Assembly: GCF_030159095.1 (NCBI RefSeq)
Contig: NZ_BRXS01000002.1
Location: 682,001-746,000 of the forward strand
Origin: Roseisolibacter agri
Lineage (GTDB): Bacteria; Gemmatimonadota; Gemmatimonadetes; Gemmatimonadales; Gemmatimonadaceae
Length of the DNA stretch: 64,000 bases
Direction: 5' to 3'
Position numbers and translations under genes: made by a program. The notes beneath the pieces are model-generated. The model ran no database searches. It worked only from the letters and a program-made list of their open reading frames with translations, and was not told where the DNA came from. Each line of letters starts with the position of its first letter. Position 1 is the first letter of the stretch. Positions 22,373-31,630 of this stretch are shown piece after piece.

Positions 22373-22708
22373 TCAGGTGTAGCGGAGCGCGCGGCCGACG
22401 CCCTTGGTGAGCCGCGCCCAGCTCTCGCGCTCGACCCCCAGCTGCCTCCGGCCCTCCGCCGTCAGCGAGTAGAAGCGCGCTTGGCGGTTCTTCTCGGTGG
22501 TGCCCCACGCTGACCGGAGCCACCCCTCGTCCTCCATGCGGTGGAGGGCGGGGTAGAGCGAACCCTCCTCGACGCGCAGGAGGTCCGCCGACACCCGCTG
22601 GATGTGCGAGGTGATGGCGTAGCCGTGCAGTGGCCCCGCGGCCTCGAGGGCCCGCAGGACGAGGAGGGTGAGCGTGCCCTGGAGGACGTCGTTCTTGGGT
22701 TTCGGCAC
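22373..22708 (-). CDS. PadR-family transcriptional regulator (segment C)
   Basis: A 111-aa protein from GTG 22708. PadR winged-helix signatures: VLQGTLTLLVLRALEAAGPL, HGYAITSHIQRVS, VEEGSLYPALHRMEDEGWLR and ARFYSLTAEGRRQLGVE, plus a C-terminal dimer helix. It lies nine bases upstream of the permease it probably controls. A perfect 16-base palindrome sits immediately before the start and likely serves as operator for this transcript; the divergent kinase gene starts 133 bases beyond it and could share the control. Confidence 0.93.
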   Translation of the reverse strand: MPKPKNDVLQGTLTLLVLRALEAAGPLHGYAITSHIQRVSADLLRVEEGSLYPALHRMEDEGWLRSAWGTTEKNRQARFYSLTAEGRRQLGVERESWARLTKGVGRALRYT

Positions 22709-22712
22709 CTTT

Positions 22713-22728
22713 ACCTAGCTAGCTAGGT
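22713..22728. promoter_or_regulatory. Perfect palindrome, likely PadR operator
   Basis: ACCTAGCTAGCTAGGT is a perfect 16-base palindrome four bases upstream of the padR start, in the 152-base gap between padR and the first kinase. The position overlaps the expected ribosome site and promoter, so binding would block padR-permease expression. Confidence 0.6.
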
Positions 22729-22860
22729 GAGTGGTGGGAATGCTTACGGCCGGCCGCCGACGGCGTCAAGGGAGCATGGGGCCTGCTGACCACGAGCGTC
22801 GACGCCAGCGACTTCGGGTGTTTCCGGATTCCGGCCGGGGCCGTATGTTGGCGCGCCTTC

Positions 22861-25632
22861 GTGCGGCAGTTGCCCGTCCGGCCCGCCGCCTCCTACCTGC
22901 CGTTCCGCCCTTTCGTGGCCGACCCCCAGCGCGACCCCCTGCGCGACCAGCTCCAGGCCACCCTCGGCGCGAGCTACACCCTGGAGCGGGAGCTCGGCGG
23001 CGGCGGGATGTCGCGCGTCTTCGTCGCGCGCGAGGAGGCACTCGGCCGCGACGTGGTCGTCAAGCTGCTGCCGCCGGAGATGGCGGCCGGCGTCTCCGTC
23101 GAGCGCTTCAAGCGAGAGATCGCCCTCGCCGCGCGCCTGCAGCACCCGCACATCGTGCCGCTGTTCTCGGCCGGCGATCTGGACGGGCTGCCGTACTTCA
23201 CGATGCCGCTCGTCGACGGGGAGTCGCTGCGCGCGCGGCTGGCGCGCTCCGGCGAGCTGCCGCTGCACGAGGCGGTGCGCGTGCTGCGCGAGGTCGCGAC
23301 CGCGCTCGCCTACGCGCACGAGAAGGGGATCGTGCACCGCGACATCAAGCCGGACAACGTGCTGCTGTCGCGCGGCAGTGCGATGGTCACCGACTTCGGC
23401 GTCGCGAAGGCGCTCAGCGCCTCGAGCAACGGCGAGCACGGCGGCGTGACCTCGCTCGGCGTTGCGCTCGGCACGCCCGCGTACATGAGCCCCGAGCAGG
23501 CGAGCGCGGACCCGGCGGTGGACCACCGCGCCGACGTCTACGCGTTCGGCGTGCTGGCGTACGAGCTCCTCACCGGCCAGCCGCCGTTCGTCGGGCGCAC
23601 GCCGCAGGGGCTCCTCGCGGCGCACGTGACCGAGGCGCCGGAGCCCGTCGCGCGGCGTCGCGCGTCGGTGCCGCCGGCGCTCGCCGCGCTCGTCATGCGC
23701 TGCCTCGAGAAGCGCGCCGCCGACCGCCCCCAGAGCGCGCAGGAGGTCGTGCAGGCGCTCGACACTATCAGCACGCCGAGCGGCGGCAGCGTGCCGACGA
23801 CGGCGGTGCGCGTGTCGGCGGACGGTGTCGCGCCCGGGCGCCGGTCGCGCGCGCCGCGAGCGGTGCTCGCCGCGGCCGCGATCGTGGCGGTCGCCGCGTT
23901 GGGCGGGGCCGGCTGGTGGTGGACGACCCGCGCGAAGGCTCCTGCGGCCGACGCCGTCGCGCCGCAGCGCGTCGCCGTGGCGACGTTCGTCAACAAGAGC
24001 GGCGACGCGTCGCTCGACCCGGTCGGCGCGATGGCCGCGGACTGGATCGCGCGCGGCCTCGCCGGCACGGGGCTCGTCGACGTCGCGGGGACGGCCGACG
24101 AGCTCGCGGCGCGCGCCGGCGTCAAGCTCGCGCCGGGCGCGTCGGCAGCCGTTCAGTTGGGCCGCGAGGCGCGCGCGGGGCTCGTGGTCTCCGGCGCGTA
24201 CTACAGGCAGGGCGACAGCCTGCTGTTCCAGGCCGACTTCACCGACGTCGCGGCGGGGAGGCTGGTGCAGAGCGTCGGACCGGTGTCGTCGTCGGTGACC
24301 CGGCCCCTCGATGGCGTGGAGCGGCTTCGCCAGCTCGTGACGGGCGGGCTCGCGCCGATGATCGACTCGACGCTCGCCGGCGCGGCGACGCAGATCTCGC
24401 GGCCGCCGAGCTACGAGGCGTATCGCGAGTTCCTCCGCGCGGAGGCGCTGTTCTACGAGGACGAGGCGGCGGCCGTGCTGGCGTTCGAGCGCGCGGCCGC
24501 GCTCGACTCGTCGTACGTGTATCCGCTGCAGCGGCTCGTGTCGCTCCTGAGCAACATGGGCCGCGACGTGGAGGCGGATTCGGTGCTGCGGATCATCGAG
24601 CGCCGCCGCGCCCGGCTCTCGGGGTACGAGTCGGCGTACTTCGACTTCCACAAGGCCATCCTGGACGGCGACCGGCGTGCGGCCCTCGACGCGACGGGGC
24701 GCATGAGACTCTCGGCGCCGCGCTCGCCGTTCCCCGCGTATCTGCAGGGGCCCAGCCTGAACGCCCTCGGCTTCCCGCGCCGCGCGCTCGCCGAGCTCGA
24801 TGCGCTGGATCCCATGAGCGGGGGGCTGCGGGGCCGGATCTTCTACTACGGGTACGTCCTGACCTCGCTCCACGCGCTCGGCCAGCACGAGCGCGCGCTG
24901 GAGGTCGCGCGCCGCGCGCGGGCGCAGTACCCGAACCGGCTGCTCGCGACCCAGACCGAGCTGCACGCGCTCGCCGTGCTGGGTCGGACCACCGAGGTCA
25001 TGCGCCTCCTCGACGCGGTGGAGGCGCGGCCGACGGAGTCGCGCACCTCAGTCGGCGGCGCCGCCGTCGCCGCGCTCTGGGAGGCGCGGTCGCACGGCCA
25101 TGGCGACCTGGCGCGCGCGATCGGGTCGTGGCTACAGGCGCGCCCGGGCCTGTTCAGCGCCTCGACGCGCGCGCAGCTCTCGGAGGGCGTGTACGTCTCC
25201 GGCGGGGCGCGATCGCTCGCCGCGGACGTCCTGGTGGCGACCGACCAGTGGGATCGCGCGGCCCGTCTCGCCGACTCGCTCCTGACGCAGGCGCCCCAGG
25301 ATCCCGGTGCGCTGGGCCTGGCCGCACTCGCGGCGGCGAAGCGCGGTGACCGCCCGCGCGCCGCGCAGCTCGCGGCCCGCCTGACGCAGGCAGCCGTGCG
25401 GGCGGACTCGCTGCCCGCGGTGAGCGGCCGACACCGGCGGAACCGGCACGACGCGAACCTGCGGTGGCGCGCGGGCGTCGCCGCCGCGCTCGGCGACTTC
25501 GAGCGTGCGACGTCGCTGCTGCGCGAGCAGGCGGAAGGGGGATGGGATGCGGCGCTGTACCACGACGAGCTCACGTTCGACCTGCTGCGCGCCTATCCCG
25601 GGTTCCAGGCGCTGATCGCGCCGCGCGGGTGA
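22861..25632 (+). CDS. Receptor-like Ser/Thr kinase 1 with TPR-like sensor
   Basis: A 923-aa protein from GTG 22861. The kinase domain spans about residues 38-305: Gly loop GGGGMSRVF, Lys68, HRDIKPDN at 159, DFG at 178-180 and an APE-like YMSPEQ at 208. One membrane helix (334-355, AVLAAAAIVAVAALGGAGWWW) is followed by a FlgO/TolB-like domain (RVAVATFVNKSGDASLDPVG) and a helical-repeat region. The outer part probably senses envelope state. It is the first of three tandem kinases, ten bases before the next. All catalytic residues are present, so it should be active. Confidence 0.93.
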   Translation: MRQLPVRPAASYLPFRPFVADPQRDPLRDQLQATLGASYTLERELGGGGMSRVFVAREEALGRDVVVKLLPPEMAAGVSVERFKREIALAARLQHPHIVPLFSAGDLDGLPYFTMPLVDGESLRARLARSGELPLHEAVRVLREVATALAYAHEKGIVHRDIKPDNVLLSRGSAMVTDFGVAKALSASSNGEHGGVTSLGVALGTPAYMSPEQASADPAVDHRADVYAFGVLAYELLTGQPPFVGRTPQGLLAAHVTEAPEPVARRRASVPPALAALVMRCLEKRAADRPQSAQEVVQALDTISTPSGGSVPTTAVRVSADGVAPGRRSRAPRAVLAAAAIVAVAALGGAGWWWTTRAKAPAADAVAPQRVAVATFVNKSGDASLDPVGAMAADWIARGLAGTGLVDVAGTADELAARAGVKLAPGASAAVQLGREARAGLVVSGAYYRQGDSLLFQADFTDVAAGRLVQSVGPVSSSVTRPLDGVERLRQLVTGGLAPMIDSTLAGAATQISRPPSYEAYREFLRAEALFYEDEAAAVLAFERAAALDSSYVYPLQRLVSLLSNMGRDVEADSVLRIIERRRARLSGYESAYFDFHKAILDGDRRAALDATGRMRLSAPRSPFPAYLQGPSLNALGFPRRALAELDALDPMSGGLRGRIFYYGYVLTSLHALGQHERALEVARRARAQYPNRLLATQTELHALAVLGRTTEVMRLLDAVEARPTESRTSVGGAAVAALWEARSHGHGDLARAIGSWLQARPGLFSASTRAQLSEGVYVSGGARSLAADVLVATDQWDRAARLADSLLTQAPQDPGALGLAALAAAKRGDRPRAAQLAARLTQAAVRADSLPAVSGRHRRNRHDANLRWRAGVAAALGDFERATSLLREQAEGGWDAALYHDELTFDLLRAYPGFQALIAPRG

Positions 25633-25642
25633 CGTGGGCGCG

Positions 25643-28009
25643 ATGACCGACCTCCTCAGACACCGTCTCCAGACCTCGCTAGGTGCCGCCTACACGCTCG
25701 AGCGCGAGCTCGGCGGCGGTGGCATGTCGCGCGTGTTCGTGGCGCGCGAGGAGGCGCTGGGCCGCGACGTGGTCGTGAAGGTGCTGTCGCCCGAGCTGGC
25801 CGAGGGACTCTCCGCCGACCGGTTCGCGCGCGAGATCCGGCTCGCCGCCGCGCTGCAGCAGGCGAACATCGTCCCGGTCATCACGGCCGGGACGGGCGAC
25901 GGCGTGCCGTACTACACGATGCCGTACGTCGACGGGCTCTCGCTGCGCCAGCGCCTCGCGCGCGGGCCGCTTCCGGTCGACGATGCCGTCTCGATCCTGC
26001 GCGACGTGGCGCGCGCGCTCGCCTACGCCCACGAGCGCGGCGTCGTGCACCGCGACATCAAGCCCGACAACATCCTCCTCTCGGGCGACGCCGCGGTGGT
26101 GACCGACTTCGGCATCGCGAAGGCGCTGTCGGCGTCGAAGACCCGGGCGGACGGCGAGACGCTGACGCGCGTGGGGACGTCGCTCGGCACGCCGGCGTAC
26201 ATGGCCCCCGAGCAGGCCGCGGGCGACCCGGCGACCGATCACCGCGCGGATCTCTACGCGCTCGGCTGCGTCGCGTACGAGCTGCTCACCGGCGCGGCGC
26301 CGTTCGCGGGGCGCCCCGCGCACGCGCTGTTCGCGGCGCACATGAGCGAGACGCCCGCGCCGCTGCCCGCCGGCGTGCCGCGGCCGCTCGCCGCGCTCGT
26401 GATGCGGTGCCTGCAGAAGGACCCGGCGCGCCGCCCGCAGAGCGCGCGCGAGCTGCTGCAGGCGCTCGACGCGACGACGACGGGCGCCGGGCGCGCGGCC
26501 GGTCGCGGGTGGCGGCTCACCGCAGTCGCGGCCGTCATCGCGTTGGGTGGGTCGGCCGCGGTGGGCGCGCGGCTGTACCGGACCCGCGCCGGCTCGTCGC
26601 CGTCGGCCGACGGCCGGTCGCTGGCCGTGCTCCCCCTCGCGAACGCGAGCGGCGACACCGCCAGCGCGTACTTCGCCGACGGCCTCACCGAGGAGCTGAC
26701 GAGCGTCGTGTCGAAGCTCCCCGGCGTGCGCGTCGTCGGCGGCCTGTCGGCGGCGGCCTTCCGCGACCGGACGTCGCTCGACGCGCGCGAGGTCGGCGCG
26801 CGCCTGCACGTGGGGCAGGTGCTGGAGGGGAGCGTGCGGCGCGCGGGCGCGCGCGTGCGCATCGCGGCGCGTCTCACCAACACCGGCGACGGCACGCTGG
26901 CCTGGTCCGACACGTACGAGCGCGACGCGGCCGACGTGTTCGCGGTGCAGGCCGAGATCGCGCGCGCCGTGGCCGCCGCGCTCCGCGTGCGGCTCGGCGG
27001 CGCCGACTCCGTCCGCCTGGCGCGCGGCGGCACGCGCGACACCGTCGCGCACGAGCTGTACCTGCGCGGCCGCGCGAAGCAACTGCAGTACTCCGCGGCG
27101 TCGCTCCGCGAGGCGATCGCGCTGTTCGAGCAGGCGGTGGCGCGCGACCCGAGCTACGCCGACGCGTGGGCGGCGATCGGCGTCGCGTGGGCGAACCTCG
27201 GCGACGAGCACGTCGCGCCGCGCGAGGCGGGCGAGCACATGATCGCGGCGGCGTCGCGCGCGCTCGCCATCGACTCGACGCTCGGCACCGCGCGCTTCGA
27301 CCGCGCGCTCGGGCTCGCGTACCTGCGCCGCATCTCCGTCCGCGATCTCGTGGCCGAGGTCCGCCGCGCCGTCGACGCGTCGCCGAACGACGCGATGCTG
27401 CAGGCGCTCGGCGGCTTCCTCGTGCTGCTCGAGGACCGCGACGCCGGCGTCGCGATCGCGCTCCGCACGCGCGACATCGACCCGCTCGCGGGCGTCGTCG
27501 CCGCATTTCCCGCGTGGGTGCTGCGTTACGCTGGCCGCACCGCGGACGCCGAGCGGCTCGCGCGCCAGGCGATCGCGCTGCAGGGCGACGTCGGCATCTC
27601 GCACGGTACGCTGGGGACGATCCTGCTCGACCTGCACCGGGAGGCGGACGCGCTCGCGGCGTTCGAGCGCGGCCGTGCAGTGGGCGACCGCGACCTCAGC
27701 ACCGCGGGCATGGGCGTCGCGCTCGCGCGGCTCGGGCGGATCGAGGAGGCGCGCCGCGTGCGCGCGCAGCTCGAGGCCGAGGCGCGCACGCGCTACGTCG
27801 TGGGCGACTGGATGGCGAAGCTGTGCCTCGCGTTGGGCGACCGCGACGGCGCGCTCGCCTGGCTCGCGCGCGCGGCCGACGCCGGCTCGGCGTACACGAT
27901 GTTCGTCGACCTCGACCCCGACTTCGCCGCGCTGCGCGGCGACCCGCGATTCGAGGCGGTGCGGCGGCGCGTCGGGCTCGCGGGCGATGCGGCCGGAGGC
28001 GCACGATGA
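25643..28009 (+). CDS. Receptor-like Ser/Thr kinase 2 with TolB-like/TPR region
   Basis: A 788-aa protein from ATG 25643 (GTG 25634 also possible). Kinase: GGGGMSRVF, Lys46, HRDIKPDN at 136, DFG at 155-157 and YMAPEQ. One membrane helix at about residues 293-310 (LTAVAAVIALGGSAAVGA) is followed by the 'adenylate cyclase-associated' TolB-like domain (RSLAVLPLANASGDTASAYF, then FADGLTEELTSVVSKLPGV) and TPR repeats (AIALFEQAVARDPSYADAWA). This plan is common in Gemmatimonadota and Acidobacteria. It overlaps kinase 3 by ATGA, so the two are translationally coupled. Confidence 0.93.
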   Translation: MTDLLRHRLQTSLGAAYTLERELGGGGMSRVFVAREEALGRDVVVKVLSPELAEGLSADRFAREIRLAAALQQANIVPVITAGTGDGVPYYTMPYVDGLSLRQRLARGPLPVDDAVSILRDVARALAYAHERGVVHRDIKPDNILLSGDAAVVTDFGIAKALSASKTRADGETLTRVGTSLGTPAYMAPEQAAGDPATDHRADLYALGCVAYELLTGAAPFAGRPAHALFAAHMSETPAPLPAGVPRPLAALVMRCLQKDPARRPQSARELLQALDATTTGAGRAAGRGWRLTAVAAVIALGGSAAVGARLYRTRAGSSPSADGRSLAVLPLANASGDTASAYFADGLTEELTSVVSKLPGVRVVGGLSAAAFRDRTSLDAREVGARLHVGQVLEGSVRRAGARVRIAARLTNTGDGTLAWSDTYERDAADVFAVQAEIARAVAAALRVRLGGADSVRLARGGTRDTVAHELYLRGRAKQLQYSAASLREAIALFEQAVARDPSYADAWAAIGVAWANLGDEHVAPREAGEHMIAAASRALAIDSTLGTARFDRALGLAYLRRISVRDLVAEVRRAVDASPNDAMLQALGGFLVLLEDRDAGVAIALRTRDIDPLAGVVAAFPAWVLRYAGRTADAERLARQAIALQGDVGISHGTLGTILLDLHREADALAAFERGRAVGDRDLSTAGMGVALARLGRIEEARRVRAQLEAEARTRYVVGDWMAKLCLALGDRDGALAWLARAADAGSAYTMFVDLDPDFAALRGDPRFEAVRRRVGLAGDAAGGAR

Positions 28010-30600
28010 GGGACCCGCTGCGCGAGCGCCTCCAGGCGTCGTTGGGCGCGGCGTACACGCTGGAGCGCGAGCTGGGCGGCGGTGGGATGAGCCGCGTGTT
28101 CGTCGCGCACGACGAGGCGTTGGGGCGCGACGTCGTCGTGAAGGTACTCGCGCCGGAGCTGGCGGCGGACATCAGCGCGGAGCGGTTCGCGCGCGAGATC
28201 CGGCTCGCGGCGGGGCTGCAGGACCCGCACATCGTGCCGGTGCTGGCGGCCGGCGTGACCGCGGACGGGCTGCCGTACTACACCATGCCGTTCGTGCGCG
28301 GCGCGTCGCTGCGGCAGCGGCTCGGCGACGGCGCGGTGCCGCTCGCCGAGGCGGTGGGCGTCCTGCGCGACGTCGCCGCGGCGCTGGAGCACGCGCACGC
28401 GCAGGGCATCGTGCACCGCGACGTCAAGCCGGAGAACGTGTTGCTCAGCGGCCGCTCGGCGGTGGTCGCCGACTTCGGCATCGCGAAGGCGCTGCAGGCG
28501 TCGAGGACGCAGGCGCCGGGCGGGACGCTCACGCAGATCGGCACGTCGCTGGGCACCCCGGCCTACATGGCGCCCGAGCAGGCGGCGGGTGACCCCGCGA
28601 CCGACCATCGTGCGGACCTGTACGCGTGGGGCGTCGTCGCGTACGAGCTGCTCGCGGGCCGGCACCCGTTCACAGGGAAAACGTCGCCGCAAGCGCTCAT
28701 GGCGGCGCACTTCTCGGAGACGCCGGCGCCGCTGCCGGCGTCGGTCCCGCGCCCGCTCGCCACCCTAGTCGCGCGCTGCCTCGCGAAGGAGGCGGCCGAG
28801 CGGCCTGCGGCCGCCGCCGATCTGCTCGCCGCGCTCGACGGCGTCGCGACGGGCGAGCCGCCCGCGTCCACCGCACGCCGCACGCGCCGCGTCGCCGTGG
28901 CCGTCGTCTCGCTCGTGGGTGTCGCGTCGGCCGCGGGACTTGCGCTTCGGGCCCGCACGGCGCGCGGCGCCGACGCGCCGAGCGTGGCGGTCCTCCCGTT
29001 CGAGCACCGCGGCCCCGCCGATCAGGCGTTCTTCGCCGACGGCCTCACCGACGCGATCACGGGAAAGCTGGTCGACGTGCAAGGCATCACCGTGATCGAC
29101 CGCCGCAGCGCGTCGATATACAAGGCGACGACGAAGGGCGCCACGCAGATCGGCCGTGAGCTCGGCGTCGCGTATCTGCTCGAGGGCGTGGTCGCGTGGG
29201 CGCGCGACTCTGCCGGCGGCTGGCGTGCGCAGGTCACGCCCACGCTCGTCCGCACGCGCGACGCAGTCGCGCGGTGGTCCGGCACGCCGATCGTCGTCAC
29301 GTCGAGCGATCCGTTCCGCGCCGAGTCCGAGATCGCGACGCGTGTTGTCGACGCGATCGGCGTCGCGCTCCGTCCGGGCGAGCGCGCGGCGCTCTCGGAG
29401 ATGCCGACGCGTGTGCCGGAGGCGTACGAGCTCTTTCTCCGCGCCGGCGCGCTCGTGCGAGCGCGCCGGCGCGCCGAGGCGGCCGTGCTGCTCGAGCGCG
29501 CGACGCAGCTCGACCCCAAGTTCGCGCTCGCCTTCGCGGAGCTGGCACGCATCGAGGAGCTCCGGGCGCGCACCGACAGCGCGGCGTTGCCACGCTACGA
29601 GGCCGCGCTTCGCACCGCGCTCGCGCTCGACCCGAACCTCGCGGAGGCGCACTTCCTCCGCGCGGAGCATCTCATCTTTCGCGAGTCGCGCCTCGTCGAC
29701 GCGGCGCGCGAGCTCGCGCGCGCGCACGCGCTTAAGCCAGGCGACGCGGAGATCCTCAGTGAGCTCGGCGCGGTGCAGGTAGCCACGGGGCAGCGCGACG
29801 AGGGCTTCGCGAACCTCGAGCGGACGGCGAGGCTGGACCCGCTGGACGCGCGGTCGAACTATCTGCGCGTCTTCTTCCTCTGGCATTTCCGCCGTCTCGA
29901 CGACGCGGCGCGACACGCCGCGCGCTTCGCGGCGGTCAACCCCGACGACTGGGGAGGGCACAGTGCTCTCATGCGCGTCGCGCTCGCCCGCGGCGACGCT
30001 GCCGCGGCACGACGCGCGCTGTCCGACGGCCTGCACGCCACCGGACGTCCGGACGCAGACGCCGAAGATTTCTGGATGGTCCCGGCGACGATGACGCCCG
30101 GTTTCGGTTGGAAGCGCGACGGCGCGTGGCCCGGCGGATTCGAGCCCGCGGGCCGTACGCCGCTCGGCTTCGCGGCGGTCGGCGCGTGGGCGCGCGAGCA
30201 CGGGCAGACCGCTCGCGCGCGTGCGTGGTTCGACTCGACGCTCGTCGCACGCGGCTCGATGCTCGACGCTCGCTCGTTGACCGTCGGAGAGACCGCCGCG
30301 GCGCGTGCGATCGCGCTCGCGGCCACCGGCCGCGCGGCCGAGGCGCGCCGCGCGATCGCGCTCGCCGACAGCGCTCGGCGCGCTCTCGCGCTCCCCGACG
30401 AGCCGAACGCCGCGGCGGCGCAGGACTATCTCGCGTACGCGGAGCTCGTGCTCGGCGACACGGCGGCGACGCTCGCGCGCCTCGAGCGGCTGCTCGCGGT
30501 GCCGTCCGGGCGCACGCCGGCGATGCTGCGCACGATGTGGCCGTACCGGTCGCTCCACGGGGACCCGCGCTTCCGGCGGTTGGCGGAGATGGACCGGTGA
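28006..30600 (+). CDS. Receptor-like Ser/Thr kinase 3 with TolB-like/TPR region
   Basis: An 864-aa protein from ATG 28006, overlapping the stop of kinase 2. Kinase: GGGGMSRVF, Lys46, HRDVKPEN at 137, ADFG and YMAPEQ. A membrane helix at about residues 290-307 (VAVAVVSLVGVASAAGLAL) is followed by a TolB-like domain (PSVAVLPFEHRGPADQAFFA) and TPR repeats (VLLERATQLDPKFALAFAEL). The first 60 residues are almost the same as in kinase 2, while the outer parts differ, as expected for duplicated kinases with diverged sensors. Confidence 0.93.
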   Translation: MRDPLRERLQASLGAAYTLERELGGGGMSRVFVAHDEALGRDVVVKVLAPELAADISAERFAREIRLAAGLQDPHIVPVLAAGVTADGLPYYTMPFVRGASLRQRLGDGAVPLAEAVGVLRDVAAALEHAHAQGIVHRDVKPENVLLSGRSAVVADFGIAKALQASRTQAPGGTLTQIGTSLGTPAYMAPEQAAGDPATDHRADLYAWGVVAYELLAGRHPFTGKTSPQALMAAHFSETPAPLPASVPRPLATLVARCLAKEAAERPAAAADLLAALDGVATGEPPASTARRTRRVAVAVVSLVGVASAAGLALRARTARGADAPSVAVLPFEHRGPADQAFFADGLTDAITGKLVDVQGITVIDRRSASIYKATTKGATQIGRELGVAYLLEGVVAWARDSAGGWRAQVTPTLVRTRDAVARWSGTPIVVTSSDPFRAESEIATRVVDAIGVALRPGERAALSEMPTRVPEAYELFLRAGALVRARRRAEAAVLLERATQLDPKFALAFAELARIEELRARTDSAALPRYEAALRTALALDPNLAEAHFLRAEHLIFRESRLVDAARELARAHALKPGDAEILSELGAVQVATGQRDEGFANLERTARLDPLDARSNYLRVFFLWHFRRLDDAARHAARFAAVNPDDWGGHSALMRVALARGDAAAARRALSDGLHATGRPDADAEDFWMVPATMTPGFGWKRDGAWPGGFEPAGRTPLGFAAVGAWAREHGQTARARAWFDSTLVARGSMLDARSLTVGETAAARAIALAATGRAAEARRAIALADSARRALALPDEPNAAAAQDYLAYAELVLGDTAATLARLERLLAVPSGRTPAMLRTMWPYRSLHGDPRFRRLAEMDR

Positions 30601-30824
30601 GCGACGCGCTCCGCGACCAGGTCCTGACATCGCTCGGCGCCGCGTTCGCCGCGCTCGAACGGTCGATGCGCATGCCGGCCGACGCGCCGGCCTGGACGCC
30701 ACTCTCCCGCGACCCGCGCTACCTCGCCCTCTGCCGCCGCCGGCTCGATCCGGAGACGCGCGCGCGCAAGGTGCGGGCGCTCGAGGCGTTCGCGCCCATC
30801 CCGCCGCCGGCGGCGCTTCGATGA
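30597..30824 (+). pseudogene. Internally deleted kinase relic (75 aa)
   Basis: Starts at GTG 30597 overlapping the kinase 3 stop. The first 22 residues (MSDALRDQVLTSLGAAFAAL, then E-R) match the lead of the three kinases (for example MRDPLRERLQASLGAAYTLE). The Gly loop and everything after is gone; the rest resembles the last turn of the sensor (SRDPRYLALCRRRLDPETRA versus GDPRFRRL in kinase 3). It ends overlapping the next ATG (ATGA). It is best read as a fourth kinase reduced to its two ends, though the open frame and coupling leave room for a small functional protein. Confidence 0.55.
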
Positions 30825-31630
30825 TTACCGACCTGGCACCCGAGCCGGCCACGCCCGCGGCCGAGCCACCGACGGCGCGGCCGCGGACCGTCTGGCCCTC
30901 GCTCCGCATCAGGATCGACTGGCGCTACGCCGTGGGACAGGTGTGCCTGACGGCGTTGGGCGTCCTGCTCGCGCTGGCCGGCAGCGCGTGGTGGACCGAC
31001 CGCCAGGAGCGCATCCGCGAGCGCAGCGAGCTGCGCAACCTGCTTGACGCCGCGCGCGTGAACGAGCGCCGACTCCAGCAGGCCGTCCACGAGGACAGCG
31101 TCGCGCTCAAGATAAACCTCAGGCTGCGCGACTCGCTCGCCACCGTGTCGGACGACTCGCTGCCGATCCTCGTCGACGACGCCGGGTGGTGGTCCGACGC
31201 GCAGCCGATGGTGACGCCGTTCGCCGCGCTGATCCAGAACGGCGACATCCACCTGGTGCGGGACTCCCGTCTGCGCGCGCTGCTGCCCACGTACGTCGGC
31301 GAGATCGAGACCCGCACGCGCAACGTGGACGCGCTGAACCAGGCGCGCGTGGCGTTCGGCGCGAAGGAGCCATCGCTCATCGCACCCGACTACGGCGCGC
31401 CGGCGCGGGTCCGTGGTGCCGTTCTGCGGTCGCGACCCGGCCTGCACGACGCCATGCGGGCCATGTGGTTCTTCAACCTGAATACGACGGCCCACTACCG
31501 CATCATGCTCCGAGCGACGACGGAGCTCCGCCAGGAGCTCGAGCGCGTGCTGGGCGAGCGCCCGGTGCCGCTGTCCGCGCCGCGCATCAACCGGGACTCT
31601 TTCATGTCCGGCCGCGAGACTCGCCGGTGA
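30821..31630 (+). CDS. Membrane-anchored DUF6090-like protein
   Basis: A 269-aa protein from ATG 30821. After a Pro-rich cytosolic lead, one membrane helix (37-57, VGQVCLTALGVLLALAGSAW) is followed by WTDRQERIRERSELRNLLDA and a long helical, extracytoplasmic part. The pattern 'G..L...GVLLAL....W.d...er..e...L..L' is that of DUF6090-like proteins common in Bacteroidota and Gemmatimonadota; their function is unknown. It is coupled to the kinase cluster by overlaps on both sides and may be an accessory or target of the kinases. Confidence 0.65.
   Translation: MITDLAPEPATPAAEPPTARPRTVWPSLRIRIDWRYAVGQVCLTALGVLLALAGSAWWTDRQERIRERSELRNLLDAARVNERRLQQAVHEDSVALKINLRLRDSLATVSDDSLPILVDDAGWWSDAQPMVTPFAALIQNGDIHLVRDSRLRALLPTYVGEIETRTRNVDALNQARVAFGAKEPSLIAPDYGAPARVRGAVLRSRPGLHDAMRAMWFFNLNTTAHYRIMLRATTELRQELERVLGERPVPLSAPRINRDSFMSGRETRR

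Noticed and set aside
26407-28005. Long upstream extension of kinase 3 in its frame
   Set aside because: Overlaps kinase 2 in another frame and is Arg-rich shadow; the ATG at 28006 overlaps the kinase 2 stop and begins the conserved kinase lead.
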